The notes beneath the pieces were generated by a model. It did not search any database, was not told the DNA's origin, and saw nothing but the letters and a program-made list of their open reading frames with translations. A stretch of DNA of 64,000 nt, from positions 3,641,973 through 3,705,972 of the forward strand of contig NZ_CP083986.1 in NCBI RefSeq assembly GCF_020172685.1, in the 5' to 3' direction. The number at the start of each line of letters is the position of its first letter. Position 1 is the stretch's first letter. Below are positions 10,188 through 25,337 of the stretch, in pieces. Both the position numbers and the translations under genes were made by a program. The stretch is from [Mycobacterium] nativiensis (GTDB lineage Bacteria; Actinomycetota; Actinomycetes; Mycobacteriales; Mycobacteriaceae).

Positions 10188-11578
10188 TTCGCCGCCTCGA
10201 GCAATTCGGCCAGCGCCTCGTCCAACAGCGCCGAGACCGTCCCGACGTCGCTCATCGCCTTGCGGTCGGCGTTGACCCCGTAGTACAGCGTGCCGTTGTA
10301 GGACGTCACGCCGATGGCCAAGGCCTTGTTGGGCAGCAGCGGCGGCACGCTGTAGGTCTCGAGCAGCTTGGCCCCGCACACGTACAGCTGCCGCTGGGTG
10401 CCCGGCGCATTGGTGATCAACAGGTTGAACACCCGCCCGGAGAACCCGGCGAAGGATGTGGCGACCCGGACGCCCATCGCGTGCAGGGTGGGCGGAACGA
10501 ACCCCGACACGGTCAAGATGGTGCGAGCATCCACCAGGCCGGTCGGCGTGGGATGCGATTCGGTGGCGTAGGCGATCTGGGAGAGCCGGACCACCGGATT
10601 CGGTTCTCCGACCGGCAGATCCACCAGGAACGGTGTCACGGCTCCGATGGGTTGGCCCGCGGTGTCCAGCTCATGACCCGGATATACCGAAAGCGGCGCC
10701 ATGGCCCGCACCGTGCGCGTCGAGGACACCGGCTCGCCGCGGGACAGCAACCAGTTCCGCAGCGCCCCGGTGATGACCGCGAGCACGACGTCGTTGATCG
10801 CGCAGTTGTAGCGCGCCCGAACCGTGCGATAGTCCTCCAGCGCACCTTGGGCCACCGAGAAGAGTCGGTTCTGCGACACCTGGGTGTTCAGCGGACTGTG
10901 CGGCGCCGTGCCGCGCGCGATGGCCCGGGCCACGTCGGTCGCCGTGCGGCCCGCCCAGACCAGCGGGCTGCCGACCGTCGACCCCACCGCTCGCAGCTGG
11001 GTTCTCGGCGCCCACACCCAGTCCCCGACCGCACCCAGCACCAGTTCGACAGCGCCCGGCTCGCGCCGCGGCACCCAGATGTCCTCGTCGGACGGTGGTG
11101 GACGCTGCGTCCGGTCGACCAGGACGTGCCCGATGGCCGGTGCCGCCATGCCGTTGACCATCGACTGGTGTGACTTGAGGTAGAGCGCGACCCGGTTGTC
11201 GGCCAACCCCTCGATCAGGTACACCTCCCACAACGGCCGGTCGCGGTCCAGTGGCTGCTGACCGAGCTGCGCGACCAGATCGTGCAACTGGCGGTCGGAG
11301 CCCGGCGACGGCACCGCGAGATGGCGCACGTGGTAGGTGATGTCGAAGTCGTGGTCGTCCACCCACACCGGCCGGGCCAGACTCATGGTGACTTCACGAA
11401 TCTTCTGCCGATAGCGCGGGATCTGCGGCAGCCGCTGCTCCACGGTGGCCAACAGCTTGTCGTAACCGAGCCCGCCGCGCGGGTTGCGCAGAATGTACAG
11501 CGACTGCACGTACATCGGCGTGGTCGTGTTCTCCATCCGGTAGTAGGACGCATCCGTCGCCGACAGCCGATTCACCAT
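10184..11578 (-). CDS. WS/DGAT acyltransferase-like protein (Tgs3 type) with degenerate active site
   Basis: A 464-residue member of the wax ester synthase/diacylglycerol acyltransferase family. The N-terminus (RLSATDASYYRMENTTTPMYV), the PLDRDRPLWEVYLIEGL segment, the NDVVLAVITGALR helix and the C-terminal NAPGTQRQLYVCGA region are all recognisable. The usual HHxxxDG catalytic motif reads HQSMVNG (after KS), so the second His is Gln and the Asp is Asn. In the tuberculosis gene order this position is occupied by two genes (Rv3234c and Rv3233c), here one uninterrupted frame. Catalysis is doubtful; a regulatory or lipid-binding role is possible. It is coupled to ppk2 downstream. Confidence 0.88.
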   Translation of the reverse strand: MVNRLSATDASYYRMENTTTPMYVQSLYILRNPRGGLGYDKLLATVEQRLPQIPRYRQKIREVTMSLARPVWVDDHDFDITYHVRHLAVPSPGSDRQLHDLVAQLGQQPLDRDRPLWEVYLIEGLADNRVALYLKSHQSMVNGMAAPAIGHVLVDRTQRPPPSDEDIWVPRREPGAVELVLGAVGDWVWAPRTQLRAVGSTVGSPLVWAGRTATDVARAIARGTAPHSPLNTQVSQNRLFSVAQGALEDYRTVRARYNCAINDVVLAVITGALRNWLLSRGEPVSSTRTVRAMAPLSVYPGHELDTAGQPIGAVTPFLVDLPVGEPNPVVRLSQIAYATESHPTPTGLVDARTILTVSGFVPPTLHAMGVRVATSFAGFSGRVFNLLITNAPGTQRQLYVCGAKLLETYSVPPLLPNKALAIGVTSYNGTLYYGVNADRKAMSDVGTVSALLDEALAELLEAAK

Positions 11579-11635
11579 CGCGGCCCGCCCTTCTACTGAT
11601 TCGATCCGGCCAGGCGCAGTGCCGGCCGCGGACCC

Positions 11636-11690
11636 AGCGGTTCAGCAAGCCTCGACGAAGGAGAGGCGACGCTGGGACCGCTGCATCAAC
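11636..11690 (+). repeat. single dispersed copy of the 57-bp repeat found at 50144-50314
   Basis: The stretch contains CCTCGACGAAGGAGAGGCGA followed by CGCTGGGACCGCTGCAT. It matches the reverse complement of the tandem unit at 50144-50314 with about five differences over 53 bases. It lies in the 255-bp gap between divergent genes (starts at 11578 and 11834); apart from this repeat I see nothing definite in that gap. Confidence 0.7.
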
Positions 11691-11833
11691 CCAGAGATAC
11701 TGCCGCTCACGGTAGCCCGCCACTGCGGCGCAACGCACGCGGATACGGCCACGTCGCGATTATGCAATGATCGCCCGACACACCTGCCACTCTCCAGCAG
11801 GCCCATCCGTCGGACCGACCCTGGAGAGCTGCC

Positions 11834-12364
11834 GTGACCACCGACCCGATCGCATCCGCCCGCACCGCCATCTCGCCGGTGATCGACTACGAACCCCCGG
11901 CCCGCGCATCGACACCGTGTCGGCCCGCCCCGCCGCCGGTGTCGGCGCCGCCGGCCCGGCAACACCGCGGTCATTTACCGAGACGACGGCCGGACCGGCC
12001 GTCGCGCAACGGGCTGCCGCCGCCACTGCAGTCAGCCGCGGTGTTCGCCGACGCGGCGCTGCGCCGTGTCCTGGAAATCATGGACGGGCGGCGGCCGCCC
12101 GCCCATCTGCGGCCGCTGCTGGCCGCCGGGCTGGCCGAATCGGTGCTGTCGGTGCGTCCGAGCGCGGCGAGCCGGGCCGAGCCCGCGACCCTGCAACGAG
12201 TGCGTGTTCGCCCGGCCGGGTCGGCCGAACCGGCTACCGCGGTGGAGGCGTTCGGCACCTATCGGCGCGGGCGGCGCACCCACGCGCTGGCCTGTCGCAT
12301 CGAGCGCGAGCCGGTGAGCGGAACTGGCACAGCCTGGCGAATCGTCGCCCTGCACATCGGCTAG
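11834..12364 (+). CDS. Rv3235-family conserved hypothetical protein
   Basis: A 176-residue protein with a Pro/Arg/Ala-rich N-terminal half and a conserved C-terminal domain: DAALRRVLEIMDGRRPPAHL, LLAAGLAESVL, VEAFGTYRRGRRTHALACRI and a final WRIVALHIG. This pattern is characteristic of the Rv3235 family of actinobacteria, usually encoded near secA. The GTG start follows GGAGAGCTGCC. No enzyme motif is seen; function unknown. In M. tuberculosis a small block of genes (Rv3236c-Rv3239c) separates it from secA1, but here secA1 is next. Confidence 0.85.
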   Translation: MTTDPIASARTAISPVIDYEPPARASTPCRPAPPPVSAPPARQHRGHLPRRRPDRPSRNGLPPPLQSAAVFADAALRRVLEIMDGRRPPAHLRPLLAAGLAESVLSVRPSAASRAEPATLQRVRVRPAGSAEPATAVEAFGTYRRGRRTHALACRIEREPVSGTGTAWRIVALHIG

Positions 12365-12433
12365 CGCCGATCGCAAGCGCGGCGAAGCCACGCGCTGGGG
12401 GTACCGCCCGCTTGCGGGGGACGGGTCGGCGCC
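12363..12433. repeat. palindromic intergenic element, possible bidirectional terminator
   Basis: Between the convergent Rv3235-like gene and secA1. An outer stem GCGCCGA...TCGGCGC encloses GATCGCAAGCGCGGCGAAGCC and an inner CCCGC/GCGGG hairpin. The same internal core recurs at about 20810-20830, again between convergent genes. Confidence 0.55.
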
Positions 12434-12452
12434 ATGGGGTGAGGAGCGGACC

Positions 12453-15218
<2,766 letters not shown>

Positions 15219-15348
15219 GGCTATGTCCCCTACTCAGTCTTCGGCATTACGAGCGCCACCCATGGTAGGTGACACCGCCACGAAGCCCGGCTTTGCCGCG
15301 GCTGAACTGTCCGGGGCGGCCAGTGCCCGCCCAGTCATACAAGCGGCG

Positions 15349-16050
15349 TCACACCAATCGGATCAGACCGTAGTCATAGGCGTGGCGGCGGTAGACCACC
15401 GACGGTTGTTCGGTCTCCTTGTCGTGGAACAGGAAGAAGTCGTGGCCGACCAGCTCCATCTCATACAAGGCGTCGTCGACCGACATCGGCGTGGCGGCGT
15501 GCTCCTTGGTGCGCACGATCCGGCCCGGCTCGTGGTCGTGCTCGTGGTCGTGTCCGGTTGCCGCCCGGTGGTCCGGCTCGGCGGTGCCGTCCCGGTCGAA
15601 TGCCCCGGCGAGCTGTTCCGGGTCCAACGTGGCGGCCGCGGTCGCCGCGGCCACCGACAGCGGAGTCTTGTCGCCATAGGAGACATTGCGCCGGTCCTTA
15701 CCGCGGCGCAACCGGCTCTCCAGGCGGTCCAGGGCAGCCTCAAAGGCGGCGTAGAAACTGTCGGCGCGGGCCTCACCGCGCACCACCGGTCCGCGACCGT
15801 GCACGGTGATGTCGATCTGCTGGCAGGACTTTCGCTGCCGGCGATTGTTGGCGTGCTTGAGTTCGACGTCTAACAGACGGATGGAGCGATCCAACCGCTC
15901 CAGGCGGGCCAGCTTCTGCGCGACATAGACCCGGAAGTGATCCGGGATTTCGACATTGCGGCCCTTGACCACGATCTCGGCACGCGACTGATCTTGATTT
16001 TCGTCGAAGTCGACTGTTGTACGGCTGGTTTCCACGAATTGACTCGTCAT
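15349..16050 (-). CDS. hpf: long-form ribosome hibernation promoting factor
   Basis: A 233-residue HPF/YfiA-type protein. The N-terminal domain (VVKGRNVEIPDHFRVYVAQKL, then QQIDITVHGRGPVVRGEARADSFYAAFEAALDRLESRLRR) binds in the 30S decoding centre. A His/Asp-rich linker follows (GHDHEHDHEPG), then the dimerising C-terminal domain VDDALYEMELVGHDFFLFHDKE ending YGLIRLV. The ATG at 16050 is preferred to the longer frame because AGGAAAG lies just upstream. It sits between comF and secA1, as Rv3241c does. It would produce 100S or stalled 70S ribosomes in stationary phase. Confidence 0.94.
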   Translation of the reverse strand: MTSQFVETSRTTVDFDENQDQSRAEIVVKGRNVEIPDHFRVYVAQKLARLERLDRSIRLLDVELKHANNRRQRKSCQQIDITVHGRGPVVRGEARADSFYAAFEAALDRLESRLRRGKDRRNVSYGDKTPLSVAAATAAATLDPEQLAGAFDRDGTAEPDHRAATGHDHEHDHEPGRIVRTKEHAATPMSVDDALYEMELVGHDFFLFHDKETEQPSVVYRRHAYDYGLIRLV

Positions 16051-16186
16051 GCTCGACACTTCTTTCCTGTCGTCTCGACCACGTGATTTCGAGATATACC
16101 CGACCCGTGCTGTCGACCGTAGCCATCGGACGGGGTACATGCCACCGGTTTCGCGGACCCGTTGCGAGTTGGTGACCGCGGGCGCC

Positions 16187-16846
16187 TCAGGCCGCGGCGA
16201 TTACCAGCGCGGCGGCCACCGGTAGGCCCGCCGATCGCAGCACCCGAACCGACTCGGCGAGGGTGGCGCCGGTGGTGACGACGTCGTCGACGAGCAGCAC
16301 ATCTCCGCAGCCTCCGGCGGCGGGCAGCCGGGAACCGCGCAGCAGCACCCCGCCGGAGACATTGCGTTCCCGGGCGCCGCTGCCCAGGCCGACCGAGTCG
16401 CGGGTCAGTGCCCGCATCCGCAGCGCCGCCGCCACCGTCATGCCGGGATGGCGGGCCACCGCTGCGGCCGCGATCCGCTGGATCGGGTCACCGCCGCGCC
16501 GGCGGGCAGCGCTGAGCCGGGTCGGTGCCGGAATGATCGTGAGCGGCAGGTCGAGTATCCGCCAGCACAGCAGCCGGTGCAGCGAACCGGCCAGCGCCAT
16601 CGCCAGCGGCGCGATCAGGTCGGTGCGCCCGCGCTCCTTGACCGCGACGATCGCCTGGCGGCGGGCACCGGCGTAACGGCCCAGCGCGAACACCGGCACC
16701 TGCGGGTCCAGCCGCGGGCTGACCAGGACCGGATCATCCGGTGCGACGGCGAGCTGGCCGGCACAGGCGGCACACCATCGGGTGGCCGGAGCGCCGCAGC
16801 CACCGCATCGCAGCGGAAGCACCAGATCCAACCCCGCGTTGAGCAT
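16187..16846 (-). CDS. ComF-family phosphoribosyltransferase-like protein
   Basis: A 219-residue protein with an N-terminal zinc-finger-like cluster (LRCGGCGAPATRWCAAC) and a C-terminal PRTase PRPP-loop (DVLLVDDVVTTGATLAES). This is the layout of ComF proteins, implicated in DNA uptake or nucleotide salvage; its role in mycobacteria is not settled. A longer start (GTG/ATG near 16921) is possible, but MLNAGLDLVLPLRCGGCG best matches the family N-terminus. It is divergent from norZ; the gap 16847-17023 must hold both promoters. Confidence 0.88.
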   Translation of the reverse strand: MLNAGLDLVLPLRCGGCGAPATRWCAACAGQLAVAPDDPVLVSPRLDPQVPVFALGRYAGARRQAIVAVKERGRTDLIAPLAMALAGSLHRLLCWRILDLPLTIIPAPTRLSAARRRGGDPIQRIAAAAVARHPGMTVAAALRMRALTRDSVGLGSGARERNVSGGVLLRGSRLPAAGGCGDVLLVDDVVTTGATLAESVRVLRSAGLPVAAALVIAAA

Positions 16847-17023
16847 GCCGTTGAGGCTGCCATCAGCCACCGACAACCGGCCCGCAAAACCTCTACTACG
16901 CGATGTCGTACTTCCAGTCAAGAGGCCCTTGGTCAGCGGTGAAACTGACGCCAGACCTCAAAGCCGTGAGCTCCCTAACAGATTCGCTAATTTCACTCCT
17001 CAATACTGTTACCGTCCCCGTCC
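16847..17023. promoter_or_regulatory. divergent comF / norZ intergenic region
   Basis: 177 bp between divergent start codons. TACTGT (17004-17009) and TACCGT (17010-17015) are TANNNT-type -10 candidates for norZ; the second is 8 bp from its ATG, and no Shine-Dalgarno sequence is present, so norZ may be leaderless. I could not see a convincing DosR box here. Confidence 0.45.
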
Positions 17024-19360
17024 ATGACTTCCAACGCAACACAGTCGGGCACCTCCGGCACCGATTCCGGCCGCGCCGCGGCCCTGATCGGCAAGGGCTG
17101 GGCCCAGGGCGTGGCCCTGGTGATGATCTTCGGATTCCTGGTGATGGGGATCCTGGCCTATCGCACCTACACCGCGTCGATGCCGATGCCCGACAAGGTC
17201 GTCACCGAGACCGGACAGGAGCTGTTCAGCGGCAACGACATCACCCGCGGCCAGACGCTGTTCCAGGCCCGCGGACTGATGCAGTACGGCTCGGTCCTGG
17301 GTCACGGCGCCTACCTCGGCCCGGACTACACCGCCGAATACCTGCGCTTGGCCACCGACAACGTGGCCGGTCAGTTCGAGGCGCAGGGCGTTACCAATGT
17401 GCATGAGCGGGTGGTCGCCGAATTCCGGACGAACCGCTACAACGCCGACACCGGCACGCTGGTCTTCACCGACCCGCAGGCCCGCGCGTTCGCCGACATC
17501 CAGCGGCACTACGGCGAGTACTTCGGCGAGGCCTCCACCAAGTACGGCCTGCTGCCGCACATGATCACCGAGCCCGGGGAGATCCGCGACCTGACCGCGT
17601 TCTTCGCCTGGACGGCCTGGGCTTCGGCGGCCGACCGACCCGGCCACGCCTACAGCTACACCAACAACTGGCCCTCGGAGCCGCGCGTCGACAACGGCCC
17701 CACCGGATCGGTCGTGGTGTGGTCGGTGCTGTCGCTGATCGCGCTGCTCGGCGGGATCGGGATCATGTTCACCGTCTACGGCCGGTGGAGCCAGAACATC
17801 GGCTGGCACGGCACCGAGACCACCAAGCTCGAGTTCCGTCAGCCCGGCGATGTGCCGCTGACCCGCTCCCAGCGTGCCGCGATCTGGATCTTCGCCGTGG
17901 TCGCGGTGCTGTTCCTGATCCAGACGCTGCTGGGCGGCGCCGTGGAGCACTACCGCGCGGACCTGTCGGAGTTCTACGGGATCGACCTCGCCAAGCTCCT
18001 GCCCTACAACCTGGCCCGCACCTGGCACCTGCAGCTGTCCCTGTTCTGGACCGCAGCGGCCTTCCTGGCCGGCGGGATCTTCCTGGTCCCGTTCATCACC
18101 CGCCGCGAGCCCGGTAAGCAGTCGGTGCTGGTCTACAGCCTGCTCGGGGCCCTCGCGGTGGTGGTCTTCGGGTCCATGACGTTCGAGGCGCTGTCGATCT
18201 TCGGCGTGATCAAGCCCGGCAGCCTGCTGTCCCAGCAGTGGGAGTTCCTGGACCTGCCCCGGCTGTTCCAGGTGCTGCTGATCGTCGGCCTGGTCCTGTG
18301 GATCTTCATCATCTGGCGCGGCATGCGCTCGAAGCTGGCCACCACCTCGAAGATGAACCTGCCCTGGGTGTTCTTCTTCACCGGCCTGGCCATTCCGACC
18401 TTCTACGCGGTCAGCCTGCTCGCCGGCAGTGAGACGCACTTCTCGGTCGCCGACTTCTGGCGGTTCTGGATGGTGCACCTGTGGGTCGAGGACTTCCTGG
18501 AGCTGTTCACCACGGCGATGGTGGCCTACCTCTTCGTCCAGCTCGGGGTGGTGCGGGAACGCGTTGCGCTGCTGGTGATCTTCCTCGACATCATCTTGTA
18601 CTCCGCCGGCGGCGTGATCGGCACCATGCACCACCTGTACTTCTCCGGCACCCCGGTGGAGCACATGGCCATGGGTGCCTTCTTCTCGGCCGCCGAGGTC
18701 ATCCCGCTGACCTTCCTGACCGTGGAGGCATGGGCGTTCCTGCAGCTGGGCGCTCGCCAGGAGGCCGGCGGCGAGCACAACTTCCCCGCTCGCTGGGCGG
18801 TGATGTTCCTGGTCGCGGTCGGATTCTGGAACTTCCTGGGCGCCGGCATCTTCGGCTTCCTGATCAACCTTCCGGTGGTGTCCTACTACGAGATCGGCAC
18901 CGCGCTGACGGCCAACCACGCGCACGCGGCAATGTTCGGGGTGTACGGCATGCTCGCGGTGGCCCTGGCGATGTTCGCCTTCCGGTACGTGATCCCGGCG
19001 GACAAGTGGCCGAACAAACTGGCCCGACTCTCGTTCTGGTGCATGAACATCGGCCTGGCCTGGATGGTGTTCGTCACCCTGCTGCCGCTGGGTGTGCTGC
19101 AGCTGTTCCACTCGGTCAACGCCGGCTACTTCGAGGCGCGGTCCCTGGGCTACATCACCCAGCCGGGCAACGCCCTGCTGGAGTGGCTGCGGCTGCCGGG
19201 CGATGCGATCCTCATCGTCGGCGGAGTGGTCCCGTTCTGCTGGATCGCGTGGACGGCCCTGCGCAACTTCCGTTCCGGTGAGACCGTCGACGAGCTGCCC
19301 GAGCACGCGCTCTACCAGACGGTGGCCGCCTCGGAAACCGAAGCCGCGGCGAAGGGCTGA
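17024..19360 (+). CDS. norZ: quinol-dependent nitric oxide reductase (single-subunit qNOR)
   Basis: A 778-residue integral membrane protein reducing 2 NO to N2O with electrons from quinol. It has an N-terminal membrane helix, an external domain (GNDITRGQTLFQARGLMQYGSVLGHGAYLGPDY), and a long block of helices carrying the heme and non-heme-iron His residues (LARTWHLQLSLFW, WMVHLWVEDFLELF, GTMHHLYFSGTPVEH, NHAHAAMFGVYGML). The fused N-terminal extension and length separate qNOR from cytochrome-c-dependent NorB. It is the first gene of a three-gene run with 19367-20017 and the slipin (gaps of 6 bp and an 8-bp overlap). It should protect the respiratory chain from host or environmental NO. Confidence 0.95.
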   Translation: MTSNATQSGTSGTDSGRAAALIGKGWAQGVALVMIFGFLVMGILAYRTYTASMPMPDKVVTETGQELFSGNDITRGQTLFQARGLMQYGSVLGHGAYLGPDYTAEYLRLATDNVAGQFEAQGVTNVHERVVAEFRTNRYNADTGTLVFTDPQARAFADIQRHYGEYFGEASTKYGLLPHMITEPGEIRDLTAFFAWTAWASAADRPGHAYSYTNNWPSEPRVDNGPTGSVVVWSVLSLIALLGGIGIMFTVYGRWSQNIGWHGTETTKLEFRQPGDVPLTRSQRAAIWIFAVVAVLFLIQTLLGGAVEHYRADLSEFYGIDLAKLLPYNLARTWHLQLSLFWTAAAFLAGGIFLVPFITRREPGKQSVLVYSLLGALAVVVFGSMTFEALSIFGVIKPGSLLSQQWEFLDLPRLFQVLLIVGLVLWIFIIWRGMRSKLATTSKMNLPWVFFFTGLAIPTFYAVSLLAGSETHFSVADFWRFWMVHLWVEDFLELFTTAMVAYLFVQLGVVRERVALLVIFLDIILYSAGGVIGTMHHLYFSGTPVEHMAMGAFFSAAEVIPLTFLTVEAWAFLQLGARQEAGGEHNFPARWAVMFLVAVGFWNFLGAGIFGFLINLPVVSYYEIGTALTANHAHAAMFGVYGMLAVALAMFAFRYVIPADKWPNKLARLSFWCMNIGLAWMVFVTLLPLGVLQLFHSVNAGYFEARSLGYITQPGNALLEWLRLPGDAILIVGGVVPFCWIAWTALRNFRSGETVDELPEHALYQTVAASETEAAAKG

Positions 19361-19366
19361 TCGACG

Positions 19367-20017
19367 ATGACGATGCCGGGAGCGTGGGTGTGGCTGATGT
19401 CCGGCTATGCCCTGCTCCTGCTCGTCTTCGCCTGGGCCTTCGACGGCATGGCCAAGCGGACCTCCGAGCGAGCCGCCCAGTGGCGCACCGGAAAGTTCTC
19501 CTACCACGAAGATCACGACGCCTGGAAGTGCCCGGAAGACCAGTGGCTCTGGCCGACCTCGTTCGACCCGGACAACCGGGTGATGCGGTATCGGGCGACG
19601 CCTTCGATCTGCAACGCCTGCCCGGTCAAAGACACCTGCACGACGTCGCATCACGGCCGGGAGATCAGCCGGCCGGTGGACCCGTGGCCGCATTCCGAAG
19701 CGGGGCGGTTCCACCGGGGGATCGCCTGCGCGGTGGCCGGATTCGGGGTGGTCATGCCGCTGGCGACGCTGATCGCCAACCACCGGCCCGCCGACGTGCT
19801 CGTGCTGGCCGGGACGATTCTGATCGTGCTGGCCGGCGGGTCCCCACTGGTCCGTCATCTGTGGAACACTCCGTCGAACGCTCCACAGGACACCCAGCAC
19901 CAGATCAGTCGGCAGGAACAGGTCGCGAACGTGGAGGCGGCCATCGACCGGTACTCCACCCGATGGGGCGGTTTTACCGACAGCTCTTCAACAAGGAGGC
20001 AGCACGTCAATGAGTGA
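19367..20017 (+). CDS. Cys-rich membrane protein of the norZ operon, function unknown
   Basis: A 216-residue protein that I do not recognise as a named family. A membrane helix lies at about residues 7-25, and two more at about 118-136 and 143-158. Between them is a soluble loop with Cys55 and a cluster Cys82-x2-Cys85-x5-Cys91 in the segment YRATPSICNACPVKDTC, followed by a HHGREISRP stretch. This resembles the small Cys-rich linker of IS1182-type transposases, and could bind zinc or an iron-sulfur cluster. It starts 6 bp after norZ and overlaps the slipin by 8 bp, so it is probably made together with NO reductase, perhaps as an assembly or electron-transfer accessory (inference). Confidence 0.8.
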   Translation: MTMPGAWVWLMSGYALLLLVFAWAFDGMAKRTSERAAQWRTGKFSYHEDHDAWKCPEDQWLWPTSFDPDNRVMRYRATPSICNACPVKDTCTTSHHGREISRPVDPWPHSEAGRFHRGIACAVAGFGVVMPLATLIANHRPADVLVLAGTILIVLAGGSPLVRHLWNTPSNAPQDTQHQISRQEQVANVEAAIDRYSTRWGGFTDSSSTRRQHVNE

Positions 20018-20792
20018 AGGGCTCATCACCGTCTTGGTGATCGTCATCGCGGCGCTGGCCGCGCTGGCCTACTTCTCCATCAATGTGCTGCGGGAATACG
20101 AGCGGGGCGTCGTATTCCGGGTCGGACACGCCCGACCTCTCTACCAACCCGGGCTTCGGATCCTGATTCCTTTGGTGGACAAGATGGTTCGCGTTGACGG
20201 TCGGGTGGTGACGCTCACCATTCCCCCGCAGGAGGTGATCACCCGCGACAACGTGCCGGCCCGGGTGAACGCGGTGGTGATGTTCCAGGTCGTCGACCCG
20301 CTCAAGGCGATTCTGGCGGTCGAGAACTACGCCGTGGCCACCTCGCAGATCGCCCAGACCACGCTGCGCTCGCTGCTGGGCCGTGCCGACCTCGACACGT
20401 TGCTCGCGCACCGCGACGACCTCAACGCCGACCTGCGCACGATCATCGACACCCAGACCGAGCCGTGGGGCGTGCAGGTGCGGGTGGTCGAGATCAAGGA
20501 CGTGGAGATCCCGGAGTCCATGCAGCGCGCGATGGCCCGCGAAGCCGAGGCCGAGCGTGAGCGCCGGGCCAAGGTTATCAACGCCCGCGGTGAACTGCAG
20601 GCCTCCGAGGAACTGAGCCAGGCCGCCGAGACCCTGTCCAAGAACCCGGCGTCGCTACAACTGCGGTACCTGCAAACCCTTTTGGAGCTCGGCGCCGACC
20701 AGAACTCGACCGTGGTGTTCCCACTGCCGGTGGACATCATCACCCCGTTCTTGGGCGGCGCGGCCGCGGCCCTGCGCGACCCCAAGCGCTAG
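20010..20792 (+). CDS. slipin / stomatin-like SPFH-domain protein
   Basis: A 260-residue protein with one N-terminal membrane helix (LITVLVIVIAALAALAYFSI), then a stomatin-type SPFH domain (EYERGVVFRVGHARPLYQPGL, VITRDNVPARVNAVVMFQV, IAQTTLRSLLGRADLDTLL) and a charged helical stretch (REAEAERERRAKVINARGELQAS) typical of slipins. Slipins scaffold membrane microdomains and often pair with NfeD-type proteases; no nfeD is next to it here. Its start lies 8 bp inside the Cys-rich gene, so it should be co-translated with the norZ group. A link to NorZ membrane organisation is inferred from position only. Confidence 0.92.
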   Translation: MSEGLITVLVIVIAALAALAYFSINVLREYERGVVFRVGHARPLYQPGLRILIPLVDKMVRVDGRVVTLTIPPQEVITRDNVPARVNAVVMFQVVDPLKAILAVENYAVATSQIAQTTLRSLLGRADLDTLLAHRDDLNADLRTIIDTQTEPWGVQVRVVEIKDVEIPESMQRAMAREAEAERERRAKVINARGELQASEELSQAAETLSKNPASLQLRYLQTLLELGADQNSTVVFPLPVDIITPFLGGAAAALRDPKR

Positions 20793-20850
20793 CGGGCGAA
20801 CTGCCGGGCGATCACAAGCGCGGCGGAGCCGGGCGCAGTGGGTCGCCCGC
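20792..20850. terminator. palindromic element between convergent slipin and SDR genes
   Basis: Arms GCGGGCGA (20792-20799) and TCGCCCGC (20843-20850) enclose GATCACAAGCGCGGCGGAGCC, a near copy of the core at 12363-12433. Position between convergent stops supports a bidirectional terminator. Confidence 0.55.
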
Positions 20851-20856
20851 CATCAA

Positions 20857-21627
20857 CTACCGCGCGACCATCCCGCCGTCGGCGTGGATGGTCTGGCCGG
20901 TGATGTAGCTGCCCGCATCGGAGACGAGAAGCAGTACCGGACCGACCATTTCGTCGGGATCGGCAATCCGGTGCTGCAGGGTGGAGGCCCGCAGCGCGGC
21001 GATGAACTCCGGCGGGTTGTTGCGCACCATGTCGGTGTCGACCGGTCCGGGGGCGATGGCGTTGACCCGGATCCGCGACGACGCGAGTTCGGCCGCCATC
21101 GATCGGGTGAAGGAGACCAGTGCGGCCTTGGCGGCCGAGTACATCGAGGTCGCCGGTGAATAGACGAAGGCGCCGGCCGACGCCACGTTGACGATTGCGG
21201 CGTGCTCGCTCTTGCGAAGATGCGGTAGCGCGGCCTGAACCAGGAATACCGGCCCCTGCAGATTGACCGCGAACGATTTGCTCAACGCCTCCGGGGTGAT
21301 CTCACCCAGCGGCAGCGCGAGCGCATTGGCAGCGTTGTTGATGATGATGTCCACGCCGCCGAACCGCTCCACCGTGGCGTCGACCAGGTGCCCGATCGCG
21401 TCGACATCACCGAGGTGGGTGGGTACACCGATAGCCTGCGCGCCGGCCTGGCGCAGTTGCTCGGCGGCACGCTCGCAGGCGTCGCTCTTGCGACTGGCCA
21501 CCGCCACATTCGCTCCGGCAGCAGCCAGTCCGTGCGCAACCGACAATCCGATGCCACGAGTGCCGCCCGTGACGATGGCGGTGCGGCCGGTCAGGTCGAA
21601 CAACGCGTTGAGGGCAGACCTGTCCAC
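20857..21627 (-). CDS. short-chain dehydrogenase/reductase
   Basis: A 256-residue classical SDR. The cofactor motif TGGTRGIG (about residues 20-27), NNAAN, the catalytic Ser in VNVASAGAF, and YSAAK are present, with the C-terminal [13 protein letters not shown] ending common to FabG-like reductases. The substrate cannot be inferred. It lies between the norZ group and devR, divergent from devR. Confidence 0.9.
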   Translation of the reverse strand: MDRSALNALFDLTGRTAIVTGGTRGIGLSVAHGLAAAGANVAVASRKSDACERAAEQLRQAGAQAIGVPTHLGDVDAIGHLVDATVERFGGVDIIINNAANALALPLGEITPEALSKSFAVNLQGPVFLVQAALPHLRKSEHAAIVNVASAGAFVYSPATSMYSAAKAALVSFTRSMAAELASSRIRVNAIAPGPVDTDMVRNNPPEFIAALRASTLQHRIADPDEMVGPVLLLVSDAGSYITGQTIHADGGMVAR

Positions 21628-21696
21628 TGGAATCTCCTATCTCAGAGCCGAGTCGCAGGAAGCGTAGTTCACGCCCGACCAGCGACTCTTCGGCGG

Positions 21697-21716
21697 ATTG
21701 GGGCTTTGTACCCTGT
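21697..21716. promoter_or_regulatory. weak DosR-box-like palindrome upstream of devR
   Basis: GGGGCTTTGTACCC (21700-21713) keeps the GGG...CT/W...CCC layout of the DosR box but matches the known consensus (TTSGGGACTWWAGTCCCSAA) at only about half the 20 positions. It is about 80 bp upstream of devR and could allow autoregulation. Confidence 0.35.
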
Positions 21717-21794
21717 GAATCCACCCGCTACGCGGCTACCGTGGGCAGTGCCTGCGTGCGCGCCGCGACGACGGCTTCGGCGAGAGGACGCGAT

Positions 21795-25215
<3,421 letters not shown>

Positions 25216-25337
25216 GACCCCGGCCCCTTTCGTCGTCACCGGCCCTGCGCCGAAGTTGGCTGAGCCCTCAAGTGCCCCTGCCGCTTTCACGGTGCTCCCG
25301 AATCGGCCGGACCCGACAGAGCACGAAGACCTCAGCT

